A stretch of DNA of 23,838 bases, taken from the NCBI GenBank assembly GCA_043748015.1, contig JAYTOA010000114.1, forward strand, positions 1-23,838. The letters are read 5' to 3'. A program made the position numbers and the translations under genes. Numbering within the stretch: position 1 is the first letter of the stretch; the number at the start of each line of letters is the position of its first letter. The DNA is from JAIBBG01 sp043748015. Its GTDB lineage: Bacteria; Bacteroidota; Bacteroidia; Flavobacteriales_D; Sanyastnellaceae. Below, piece by piece: positions 1 through 8,068 of the stretch. The notes below the pieces were generated by a model that was not told the origin of the DNA, searched no databases, and saw nothing but the letters and a program-made list of their open reading frames with translations.

Positions 1-650
1 CGCGTTTACACATTTTGCACATCAGCACTGCGCGTGAGATTGAACTTTTTCGCAATGATATTCCGCTCAAAGAAAAGCGTATCACTGCTGAAGCTTGTGT
101 GCATCACCTCTGGTTTACCAATGAAGATTATGAAACCAAAGGAAATTTGATTAAGTGGAATCCCGCTGTCAAGACATTGAATGATCGCAATGCAGTGCGC
201 GCTGCAATCAACGATAATCGCATCGATGTGATTGCAACTGATCACGCGCCGCATACCAAAGAAGAAAAATCACAGAGTTATTTTAAAAGTCCAAGCGGTG
301 GACCATTGGTACAGCATGCGTTGGTGGCGCTTTTGGAGCTATATCATCAAGGTGTTTTTTCATTAGAGAAGATTGTAACTAAGACAGCACACAATGTGGC
401 GGATATGTTTCAGATTGAAAAGCGCGGTTTTATTCGCGAAGGTTATGCTGCTGATCTTGTGCTTGTGGATTTGAACAATCCATGGACCGTCGCTTCAGAT
501 AATATTTTGTATAAATGTGGTTGGTCACCTTTTGAAGGTCAAAAATTTCAAAGTCGTGTCATGAAAACTTTCGTTAATGGAAACCTTGTATATGATAATG
601 GAGAAATAATAGATCAGTCTCGCGGTGAGCGTTTGTCGTTTAACAGGTAA
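1..650 (+). CDS. pyrC: Dihydroorotase, C-terminal part (5' end outside window)
   Basis: The reading frame is already open at base 3 and ends with TAA at 648-650, so this is the last 216 or so residues of a dihydroorotase. The enzyme cyclises carbamoyl-aspartate to dihydroorotate in pyrimidine synthesis, in the cytoplasm. Visible family signatures are the HxSTAREIE stretch at the very start, ACVHHLWF with a metal-ligand histidine, a KWNPAVK segment, and the catalytic/metal motif DVIATDHAPHT around bases 226-258. The C-terminal KRGFIREGYAADLVLVDL segment is the usual amidohydrolase composite-domain ending. The N-terminal metal-binding HxH and the carboxylated lysine lie outside the window. The stop overlaps the next ATG by one base (TAATG), so the two genes are probably translationally coupled. 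Confidence 0.93.
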   Translation, partial: RLHILHISTAREIELFRNDIPLKEKRITAEACVHHLWFTNEDYETKGNLIKWNPAVKTLNDRNAVRAAINDNRIDVIATDHAPHTKEEKSQSYFKSPSGGPLVQHALVALLELYHQGVFSLEKIVTKTAHNVADMFQIEKRGFIREGYAADLVLVDLNNPWTVASDNILYKCGWSPFEGQKFQSRVMKTFVNGNLVYDNGEIIDQSRGERLSFNR

Positions 651-1063
651 TGAGAAAATTCTATATCGTCATATTCGTTTTTGGTTTGTTTTCCTGCACT
701 GCAAAGGAGCAGAAAAAACAGCCCGTTGATCTCATTGGTAAAGAGCAATTCGCCGACATACTAAAGGACATTCGACTTCTTGAAGGTGCGTATACCTCGC
801 GATATGCAAAGGTGGATTCTTCCGCTTTTAAGATTGATTCATACTATATAAAGCTCTTCTCAGATCATGGCATCTCGCGCGACCGTTTTCTTACGAGTTA
901 TGCTTTCTACTTTGACGACCTTAATCTCATGATGGAAATTGAAGACGATGTGATCAATAAGGTCACCATCATGCAAACAGAACAAGACTCAATCAATCGT
1001 TTGCTAAATACTGTCACTCTGGATTCTATCAACAGTAAGCTTCCAGTTCCCGACAATCATTGA
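650..1063 (+). CDS. DUF4296 family lipoprotein
   Basis: This 137-residue protein is predicted to be a lipoprotein: a short hydrophobic segment ends in LFSC, placing the lipidated cysteine at residue 16. The body, with an FADILKDIRLLEGAY segment, a KLFSDHGISRDRFLTSYAFY segment and a C-terminal charged helix, matches my recollection of the DUF4296 family, a Bacteroidota-specific group of unknown function. That identification is by eye. The ATG overlaps the dihydroorotase stop by one base, which fits co-transcription. The 3' end overlaps the converging epimerase gene by 7 bases. No function can be assigned beyond an envelope location. Confidence 0.82.
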   Translation: MRKFYIVIFVFGLFSCTAKEQKKQPVDLIGKEQFADILKDIRLLEGAYTSRYAKVDSSAFKIDSYYIKLFSDHGISRDRFLTSYAFYFDDLNLMMEIEDDVINKVTIMQTEQDSINRLLNTVTLDSINSKLPVPDNH

Positions 1064-2064
1064 TGCACTGCATATTTTTTGAAATGTGCTGCCGTTTTCA
1101 AAATTGAATCGCGCACAGGTGTGAACGATCTACCGAGTGCTTCTTGTACTTTTTTGTTTTGATAGAAAAATTGAACCTGGGAATTTTGAATGTTCTCTCT
1201 TGTAATCACCGCTTTTTTTCCGGTGATTTTTTCTTTCAACCAGGCAGCCGCACAGGCCACTTTTAAGATGAAAGGTGTGGCCTCCTTTTGTGGCTTCGGT
1301 TTCGAAAGTGCTTCGGAAATTTCATCGAAAACTTCTTTCATTGTCTTATTCTCTGAGACAAGGATGTAGCGCTCTCCACTGAGATCATTTTTCATCAAGT
1401 CTGCCATCATCGAAACACAATCGTCAATGCCAATGAATCCGGTTCCGCCTGCCGGATAATAGGCAAGTCCTTCATACAATGTCTTGAATAAACTTCCGCT
1501 GCTTCGGTTGTAATCTCCAGGGCCAATGATGATTCCGGGATTGACGATGATGGCGCTCAAACCTTCCTGTACGCCACGCCAAACCTCCATTTCAGAAAGA
1601 TTTTTGCTAATAGCGTAATGTGTGTTGTATTTGGATTCTCTCCATTCACTTTCCTCATCCAGCCATTGATTGCTCGCTTTTCCCAATGAAGAAATGGAAC
1701 TTACAAAACACAATTTCGAAATTTTAGAATCGAGTGAAGCGTTCACCACATTGGCGGTTCCTTCAATGTTGACTTTGTACATCTGCGCTCTATCGGCGGA
1801 GTGATAAGAAACTATTGCGGCACAGTGATAAACAGATTCACAGCCTTGCATGGCTTCTATAAGCGAATCTGAATCCAACACCTCACCAACAACCCATTCT
1901 ATGTTTTCAAATAGTGCCGCTTGTTGCTCAGAATCGAATACGCTTTTCACAATTGTCAAATCGCTTTCTTCTCGTTTGAGTCCACGCACGCGCTCTCCCC
2001 TTGAAAGTAGTTCAATCATAAGGTGTGTACCTAGCATGCCTGTGGCGCCTGTGACGAGATTCAT
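1057..2064 (-). CDS. NAD(P)-dependent epimerase/dehydratase-like short-chain reductase
   Basis: This is an extended short-chain dehydrogenase/reductase of 335 residues. The Rossmann glycine motif TGATGMLG is at residues 5-12 and the active-site YxxxK is YAISK at 150-154, preceded by the FVSSISSLG strand that supplies the catalytic serine. The NPGIIIGPGDYNRSSGSLF segment is typical of the dihydroflavonol-reductase/3-beta-HSD-like branch, so the substrate could be a sugar nucleotide, sterol-like or other carbonyl compound; I cannot choose. The frame stays open to 2109 from a non-standard position, but the ATG at 2064 places the glycine motif four residues from the start as usual, so I chose it. 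It converges with the DUF4296 gene and is divergent from uvrC. Confidence 0.85.
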   Translation of the reverse strand: MNLVTGATGMLGTHLMIELLSRGERVRGLKREESDLTIVKSVFDSEQQAALFENIEWVVGEVLDSDSLIEAMQGCESVYHCAAIVSYHSADRAQMYKVNIEGTANVVNASLDSKISKLCFVSSISSLGKASNQWLDEESEWRESKYNTHYAISKNLSEMEVWRGVQEGLSAIIVNPGIIIGPGDYNRSSGSLFKTLYEGLAYYPAGGTGFIGIDDCVSMMADLMKNDLSGERYILVSENKTMKEVFDEISEALSKPKPQKEATPFILKVACAAAWLKEKITGKKAVITRENIQNSQVQFFYQNKKVQEALGRSFTPVRDSILKTAAHFKKYAVHQ

Positions 2065-2205
2065 CGTGGCGAATGTATGCCTTGCCTCGCGTTCACTTGC
2101 ATGTATCACGATCTTTCACATGCAATTTGATCTTGATCAATCTAAGTGGTGCTGACTACGCAAAGTATCCAATTTTGAAGCTGTTTTAACTGTTTTGCTT
2201 TTTCT

Positions 2206-4023
2206 TTGTCTCTTCTGGAAACACCGCCCAACATAGAATTACTCCTTAAGTCGCTACCGCATAAACCGGGTGTTTATCAGTACTATGACGCGGAAGGAAA
2301 TATCCTGTACGTAGGTAAGGCAAAGAGTTTGAAGAGTCGAGTGAGTAGTTATTTCAATAAGCAGAAGCATGAAAGTGGAAAGACATCACTCCTTGTAAAA
2401 AAAATAGCTGACATCAAAATCATCGTCGTAGAAACCGAATTGGATGCGCTGCTGCTGGAAAATTCACTCATCAAAAAATACAGACCACGATACAATATCA
2501 ATCTGAAAGATGACAAGACGTATCCAAGTATTGTAATCAAGAAGGAAGATTTTCCGCGAATTTTCCCGACGCGACAATTCATCAAGGACGGCTCGGAATA
2601 TCACGGGCCCTACGCTTCGGTGAAAACCATGCACACCGTTTTGGGTTTGATCAAAAAACTTTATCCTATTCGCACTTGCTCTTTGTTGCTCACTCAAAAA
2701 AATATTCAAGCCGGAAAATTCAAAGTCTGTCTTGAATATCATCTTGGAAATTGTTTAGGGCCATGCGAAGCGAAACAATCTGCAGAGAATTACGATTCCA
2801 ATGTTGACAGTATCCGCAAAATATTGAAAGGAAATTATTCCGATCTCATCAAAGAATTGAAATTGCTGTTAGCGGAACACGCAGGGAAGTATGAGTTCGA
2901 AGAAGCGCATCAACTCAAAGAAAAGATTGAAGTGCTGGAAAACTTTCAAGCGAAGAGCACTATCGTCAATCCCGGTATTCACAATGTAGATGTCTTCACC
3001 ATTGCAAGTGATCCACATGCAGGTTATGTGAATTACATGAAGATATCCAATGGTGTGATTGTGCAGGGATATACTTGCGAGCTGAAAAAGAAAATGGACG
3101 AATCCGACGTTGAATTACTCGAGTTTGCCGTCATTGACATACGTGAAAAATTTCACAGTTCTTCGACAGAGATTTTTCTTCCTTTGGAACTTGAAATTGA
3201 AATTCCGGGTGTTGATATACATGTTCCACAACGTGGAGATAAAAGGAAACTGCTCGATTTGTCTCAACGCAATAGCACGCATTACATGCTCGATGCGCAA
3301 AAACAGTTGGAATTAGTCGATCCTGAACGTCACGCCATCCGCGTAATGGAGACGATGCAAAAGGATTTACATCTGTTGGATTTACCACGACATATCGAGT
3401 GTTTCGATAACTCCAATATCCAGGGAACAAATCCTGTAAGTGCTTGTGTTGTTTTCAAGAACGCAAAACCCTCGAAAGCTGATTACAGAACTTTTATTCC
3501 GAAAACGGTCATTGGTCCCGACGATTTCGGTACTATGAAGGAAGTCGTTTTTCGGCGTTATCGCAGAATGATTGATGAAGAAGAGGCATTGCCACAACTC
3601 ATCATTATCGACGGTGGTAAAGGTCAATTGAGCTCAGCCTTGGAAAGTCTGGATGATTTAGGTATTCGCGGAAAAGTTGCCATCATTGGAATTGCCAAAC
3701 GCCTGGAGGAAATTTATTTTCCGGGTGATTCTCTGCCCATTTATCTCGACAAAAGAAGCGAAACACTCAAACTCATACAACAGTTGAGAGATGAAGCTCA
3801 TAGATTCAGTATTACCAAACACAGAAATCGCCGAAGCAATGACGCTATTCGTTCTGAGCTCACAGAGATCAAAGGAATCGGGATGCGAACGACGCAATCG
3901 TTGATTATTCATTTTAAAACTGTGAACGCAGTCAAGGAAGCTTCGCTTGAGGATCTTGAGAAGATTATCAGCAAGAAGCTGGCGCGTGTTGTGTATGAAC
4001 ATTTTCAGCGTTCTGTATCATAA
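2206..4023 (+). CDS. uvrC: Excinuclease ABC subunit C
   Basis: UvrC makes the 3' and 5' incisions around DNA lesions after UvrAB loading. The 605-residue protein has the normal domain order. The GIY-YIG nuclease domain is at about 18-100 (GVY at 22-24, YVG at 35-37, Arg45). A cysteine pair region lies at about 160-190, and a UVR helix pair that contacts UvrB at about 205-240. The RNase H-like 5' nuclease has acidic residues Asp401 (CFDNSN) and Asp469 (IIIDGGKGQ). A tandem helix-hairpin-helix (IKGIGMRTTQSL onward) completes it. The start must be non-ATG: the frame is closed by TGA at 2176, and the first in-frame ATG is far inside, beyond the GIY-YIG domain. TTG at 2206 is the only standard start that keeps the domain intact. 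No Shine-Dalgarno sequence is visible. Confidence 0.95.
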   Translation: MSLLETPPNIELLLKSLPHKPGVYQYYDAEGNILYVGKAKSLKSRVSSYFNKQKHESGKTSLLVKKIADIKIIVVETELDALLLENSLIKKYRPRYNINLKDDKTYPSIVIKKEDFPRIFPTRQFIKDGSEYHGPYASVKTMHTVLGLIKKLYPIRTCSLLLTQKNIQAGKFKVCLEYHLGNCLGPCEAKQSAENYDSNVDSIRKILKGNYSDLIKELKLLLAEHAGKYEFEEAHQLKEKIEVLENFQAKSTIVNPGIHNVDVFTIASDPHAGYVNYMKISNGVIVQGYTCELKKKMDESDVELLEFAVIDIREKFHSSSTEIFLPLELEIEIPGVDIHVPQRGDKRKLLDLSQRNSTHYMLDAQKQLELVDPERHAIRVMETMQKDLHLLDLPRHIECFDNSNIQGTNPVSACVVFKNAKPSKADYRTFIPKTVIGPDDFGTMKEVVFRRYRRMIDEEEALPQLIIIDGGKGQLSSALESLDDLGIRGKVAIIGIAKRLEEIYFPGDSLPIYLDKRSETLKLIQQLRDEAHRFSITKHRNRRSNDAIRSELTEIKGIGMRTTQSLIIHFKTVNAVKEASLEDLEKIISKKLARVVYEHFQRSVS

Positions 4024-4152
4024 TGTCCTGAAGAGTGTTTTAGGATTTCATCTTAGGTCCCGAATGAGTTGATTAGCTTCGATTTCTCGCTGCTAACGAG
4101 CCATTGTGGATGCTACTTTTTGATAAAACACTCCAATTACCTGATTGGCGAA

Positions 4153-4160
4153 TATTTTTG
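4153..4160 (+). promoter_or_regulatory. Possible Bacteroidota -7 element (TATTTTTG)
   Basis: TATTTTTG matches the Bacteroidota -7 consensus TAnnTTTG exactly and lies 22 bases before the ATG of the penicillin-binding protein gene, which would give a leader of roughly 15 bases. I see no TTG at the usual 19-21 base spacing upstream, so the call rests on one element and on position. Confidence 0.33.
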
Positions 4161-4182
4161 ACCTTTCAACGTTCGAACTTTA

Positions 4183-6651
4183 ATGGCCACGAAAACACCC
4201 AAGAAAAGCAAATGGAGCCGCAGATTGTGGATTCTCGCACTCATGCCTCTGGTAGCGATCATACTGGTAATACTTTCTGCAATGGCAAGTGGTCTACCGG
4301 ATGTTGATGCCCTTGCAAATCCAAAGATCAATCTCGCAACACAAGTGATCGCCACCGATGGCAAATCACTTGGCGCCTACTACAAGGAAAATCGATCTGA
4401 TGCAAAGTTCAGTGAGCTTCCACCGCATCTCGTTAACGCATTGTTGTCCACTGAGGACGTGCGTTTTCGCGAACACAGTGGCGTTGATTATTTTGGATTA
4501 TTTCGCGCAGTATTCAGTGCAGGTAGAAGTGGCGGTGGTAGTACAATCACGCAGCAGCTTGCCAAAATGCAGTTTACCGAGAACTATTCGAATGTTTTCA
4601 TTGTTAAAAGGATTTTTCAAAAAGTGAGAGAATGGATCATTGCTTGTCGCATTGAAAGACTCTATACCAAGGATGAAATCATTGCACTTTATCTGAATCA
4701 GTATGACTTTTTAAATCAAGCTGTTGGGATCAAGTCCGCTGCTCACATTTATTTCAACATAGCTCCTGATTCTTTGAATATTGAACAGTCCGCGATGCTT
4801 GTTGGCATGCTGAAGAATTCATCTTACTTCAACCCAATTAAGCGCGATACGCTTGTCACTAAAAGAAGGGAGGTTGTTCTCAATCAAATGGCGAAGTATG
4901 GATTTATTACCGATCTTGAGTATGACTCACTTAGAGTGCTCCCTCTGGGAATCGAGTTTCAGAGAATGAGTCACGATGAAGGTCTTGCGCCTTATTTCAG
5001 AGAAGTTCTCCGCTCTGAACTTGAAACGATCCTCAAGCAAAAGGATGACAAAGGGAATTTTAAATACACAAAAGCCGATGGTCAACCTTATGATATTTAT
5101 CGAGATGGTTTGAAAGTGTATACCACCATCGATATGAGTATGCAGAAGTATGCGGAATGGGCGGTTGAAGAACATCTTAAGAAGGAATTGCAACCTGCAT
5201 TCACAAAAGATCTTAGCAGAAGAAAGAAAGGGAATTTTCCATTCTACAATGGCATCAAAGAGAAGGACAAAGATGCCATTATGAATCGCGCCATTGAAAC
5301 GAGCGAACGACATAAAATTCATTCCGGAAAACTTTGTCCTGATTGTGGTCGTCCGGCTTTTTATATTGTAAAGAAAAAAGCGAAAGAAGGCGATGGTTTT
5401 CATTGCGATGAAGAGAAGGGAGGTTGTGGTTATGATTGGCCGGCATTGACTGAAAAAGAAATTGAAAAGGATTTCGATACTCCGGTTAAGATGAAGCTTT
5501 ACAGTCACCAAGGTCCTGTGGATACATTGCTTTCTCCTCTCGATAGCATCAAATACAACAAGGGAATTTTGCATGCAAGTATGATGTCTGTTGATCCGCG
5601 CAGTGGACACGTGAAGGCATGGGTTGGCGGTATTGATTTCAAGAGTTTCAAGTTCGATAATGTTTATCAATCTGCCCGACAAGTGGGTTCCACTTTCAAA
5701 CCTTTGGTTTATGCAACAGCCTTGAGGATGGGAAAAAATCCAAGTGATCAGGTGGATGGCACAAAGTTTTGTTGGGGTGCGTGGTGTCCACAAAATAGTG
5801 GTGGTGGCTACGGAATGTATAGCATGAAATGCGCTCTTGCCAATTCAGTAAATACTGTTTCAGCGCGACTTGCGCAGCAATATGGAATTGATAATATCAT
5901 CAAACTCGCGCGTCGTTTAGGTATCAAGTCTTATCTCGATCCTGTAGGTCCTATTGCACTCGGTGCTGCGAATATTCCGCTTTATGAAATGGTGGGTGCA
6001 CTTGGTTCTTTCGTCAACAATGGTGTTTACATCAAGCCAACTTTTATTCTTCGGGTTGAGGATAAAAACGGAACTGCCATTTATGAGCCTGAACCGGAAG
6101 TGGAACAAGCACTCGATCCTTGCGCAGCATATGATATGCTCACAATGATGAAAGCTGTTGTTGATGGAAGTTGCGGAAGCGGAACAGGTGTTCGTCTGCG
6201 TAATCCGGGTAAACCGTATGGCGGCATCAATTATCCAACTGCGGGCAAAACAGGCACCACTCAAAACAATACAGACGGATGGTTTATTGGTCTCACACCG
6301 GATCTGGTGACAGGTGTTTGGGTGGGCGCACAAGATCCTACTGTAAGATTTTCAAGCACTGCTCTTGGGCAAGGCGCCAACACAGGCTTGCCGATTTACG
6401 GTTATTTCATGAAGAAAGTTTATGCAGATGCTTCATTGAATATTTCCACAAGTGATTTCACTCCACCACCCGGCTGTAAAAGAGGTTCTAACGCCGTTCC
6501 TGGAAATTTTTATGGCGGTGATGATTTTGATAGCCTGTTTGGTGAAGGTGATAGAGACACGGAATTGACGCCTGCCAATGTTCAAGGTTTGCCAAAAGAA
6601 ACAGATGAGTTTATTCCGGCGGATGCAGATTCAACAGACATTAATCCTTAA
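4183..6651 (+). CDS. Class A penicillin-binding protein (PBP1A-like) with zinc-ribbon-like insert
   Basis: This bifunctional peptidoglycan synthase polymerises glycan strands and crosslinks them in the periplasm. A basic N-terminus is followed by one membrane anchor (about residues 14-36). The GT51 glycosyltransferase domain (about 60-230) has the catalytic glutamate Glu91 in the EDVRFREHSG motif and the GGGSTITQQLAK motif. The transpeptidase domain has nucleophile Ser503 in STFK, SVN at 555-557 and KTG at 689-691. The 822-residue length is normal for Bacteroidota PBP1A proteins. The odd feature is at about residues 380-422, between the two catalytic domains: Cys385-x2-Cys388 and Cys408-x6-Cys415, with His407, in a layout like a topoisomerase-type C4 zinc finger. 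The gene ends 11 bases before scoA, so read-through into the CoA-transferase genes is possible. Confidence 0.93.
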   Translation: MATKTPKKSKWSRRLWILALMPLVAIILVILSAMASGLPDVDALANPKINLATQVIATDGKSLGAYYKENRSDAKFSELPPHLVNALLSTEDVRFREHSGVDYFGLFRAVFSAGRSGGGSTITQQLAKMQFTENYSNVFIVKRIFQKVREWIIACRIERLYTKDEIIALYLNQYDFLNQAVGIKSAAHIYFNIAPDSLNIEQSAMLVGMLKNSSYFNPIKRDTLVTKRREVVLNQMAKYGFITDLEYDSLRVLPLGIEFQRMSHDEGLAPYFREVLRSELETILKQKDDKGNFKYTKADGQPYDIYRDGLKVYTTIDMSMQKYAEWAVEEHLKKELQPAFTKDLSRRKKGNFPFYNGIKEKDKDAIMNRAIETSERHKIHSGKLCPDCGRPAFYIVKKKAKEGDGFHCDEEKGGCGYDWPALTEKEIEKDFDTPVKMKLYSHQGPVDTLLSPLDSIKYNKGILHASMMSVDPRSGHVKAWVGGIDFKSFKFDNVYQSARQVGSTFKPLVYATALRMGKNPSDQVDGTKFCWGAWCPQNSGGGYGMYSMKCALANSVNTVSARLAQQYGIDNIIKLARRLGIKSYLDPVGPIALGAANIPLYEMVGALGSFVNNGVYIKPTFILRVEDKNGTAIYEPEPEVEQALDPCAAYDMLTMMKAVVDGSCGSGTGVRLRNPGKPYGGINYPTAGKTGTTQNNTDGWFIGLTPDLVTGVWVGAQDPTVRFSSTALGQGANTGLPIYGYFMKKVYADASLNISTSDFTPPPGCKRGSNAVPGNFYGGDDFDSLFGEGDRDTELTPANVQGLPKETDEFIPADADSTDINP

Positions 6652-6662
6652 GATTTTTTATC

Positions 6663-7367
6663 ATGCCAATTTATAAAGTAGTAAAGAATGCCGAAGATGC
6701 TTGTCGCGACATCAAAGACGGAATGATGCTAATGCTCGGAGGCTTTGGTTTGTGCGGCATTCCGGAGAACTGTATTTCACAGCTTGCGGTGATGGGCGTG
6801 AAAGACCTCACTTGTATTTCAAATAACGCTGGCGTCGATGATTTTGGCCTTGGTTTGCTACTAAAGAAAAAACAAGTGAAGAAAATGATCTCTTCATATG
6901 TTGGTGAAAACGCAGAATTTGAACGACAAATGTTGAGTGGTGAACTCGATGTCGAACTCATTCCGCAAGGAACTTTAGCAACGCGATGTCTTGCTGCAGG
7001 TTATGGTATGCCTGCGATATTCACACCCGCAGGTGTGGGTACAGAAGTGGCTATTGGAAAGGAAGTGCGCAACTTTGACGGCAAAGAATATTTAATGGAA
7101 CGCGCTTTCAAGGCGGATTTTGCATTGGTGAAAGCCTGGAAAGGTGATACCAAAGGCAATCTTGTTTTTAAAGCGACCTCAAGAAATTTCAATCCACTGA
7201 TGGCCATGGCCGGAAAAATTACAATTGTCGAAGTGGAAGAGTTGGTGCAGCCCGGTGAACTCGATCCTGATCAGATTCACCTACCAGGAATTTATGTCCA
7301 CAGAATTTTTCAAGGGGTGAATTATGAAAAACGAATTGAACAAGTAACAGTGCGCAAGAGGGATTGA
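6663..7367 (+). CDS. scoA: Succinyl-CoA:3-ketoacid CoA-transferase subunit A
   Basis: This is the alpha subunit (234 residues) of the CoA-transferase that moves CoA from succinyl-CoA to acetoacetate, linking ketone-body or leucine degradation to the TCA cycle. Recognisable signatures are the N-terminal LMLGGFGLCGIPE motif, the SNNAGVDDFGLG segment, the IPQGTLATRCLAAGYGMPA segment and GVGTEVAIGKE. The C-terminal LPGIYVHRIFQG is typical of the scoA branch rather than atoD of enteric bacteria. The catalytic glutamate is supplied by the B subunit encoded 37 bases downstream. The gene starts only 11 bases after the penicillin-binding protein stop, and the short gap shows no promoter. Confidence 0.93.
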   Translation: MPIYKVVKNAEDACRDIKDGMMLMLGGFGLCGIPENCISQLAVMGVKDLTCISNNAGVDDFGLGLLLKKKQVKKMISSYVGENAEFERQMLSGELDVELIPQGTLATRCLAAGYGMPAIFTPAGVGTEVAIGKEVRNFDGKEYLMERAFKADFALVKAWKGDTKGNLVFKATSRNFNPLMAMAGKITIVEVEELVQPGELDPDQIHLPGIYVHRIFQGVNYEKRIEQVTVRKRD

Positions 7368-7404
7368 TTGCAATAATTGTTTACGTCAAATAGAACTACA
7401 AAGT

Positions 7405-8049
7405 ATGAGTCTCGATAAGATTGGAATAGCGAAACGTATCGCGCAAGAAGTGAAGGATGGTATGTATGTCAATCTTGGTATTGGCATTCCCACTCTTGTT
7501 GCGAATTATTTACCCGAAGGTATCGAGGTGGAACTTCAATCTGAAAATGGTTTATTGGGAATGGGTCCTTTTCCTTTCGAAGGAGAGGAAGACGCCGATC
7601 TCATCAACGCCGGAAAGCAAACCATCACCACTTTGCCCGGGTCGGTTTTTTTCGACAGTGCCATGAGTTTCGGAATGATCCGCTCGCAGAAAGTGGATCT
7701 TACCATTCTTGGTGCTATGGAAGTGAGTGAGAACGGCGACATCGCCAATTGGAAAGTGCCGGGGAAAATGGTGAAGGGAATGGGCGGAGCGATGGATCTT
7801 GTTGCTTCTGCAAAAAATATTATTGTCGCTATGCAACATTGTGATAAAGCTGGAAATTCAAAGTTGTTGCCTGCCTGCACATTACCACTCACTGGTGTTC
7901 GTTGTGTAAAAATGATCGTGAGTGATCTAGGCGTTTTCGATGTGAAGGATGGCGCTTTTCATCTTATCGAACTCGCGCCTGATGTGACGGTGGAAGAAGT
8001 CATTACAAAGACTGCCGGTAAATTGGTTATCCCCGATAAATTGAAATAG
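7405..8049 (+). CDS. scoB: Succinyl-CoA:3-ketoacid CoA-transferase subunit B
   Basis: This is the beta subunit (214 residues) of the same CoA-transferase. It carries the active-site glutamate, Glu47, in the SENGLLGMG motif that forms the glutamyl-CoA thioester intermediate. The N-terminal VNLGIGIPTLVANYLP and the GKMVKGMGGAMDLV segment are family signatures. With scoA it makes up about 448 residues, which corresponds to the single-chain eukaryotic SCOT. The pair is adjacent and in the same orientation, as expected for an obligate heteromer. The membrane protein gene downstream begins 19 bases after this stop and may be co-transcribed. Confidence 0.94.
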   Translation: MSLDKIGIAKRIAQEVKDGMYVNLGIGIPTLVANYLPEGIEVELQSENGLLGMGPFPFEGEEDADLINAGKQTITTLPGSVFFDSAMSFGMIRSQKVDLTILGAMEVSENGDIANWKVPGKMVKGMGGAMDLVASAKNIIVAMQHCDKAGNSKLLPACTLPLTGVRCVKMIVSDLGVFDVKDGAFHLIELAPDVTVEEVITKTAGKLVIPDKLK

Positions 8050-8068
8050 TCGAGCATTCTTACAACCA

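Noticed and set aside
2065..2109. Longer N-terminus of the epimerase from a start at 2109
   Set aside because: The extra 15 residues are charged and precede the Rossmann motif; the ATG at 2064 gives the usual distance to the glycine loop.
4927..5793. 288-codon minus-strand frame inside the penicillin-binding protein gene
   Set aside because: The plus-strand frame has intact catalytic motifs; the antisense frame is a shadow rich in His, Cys and Arg.
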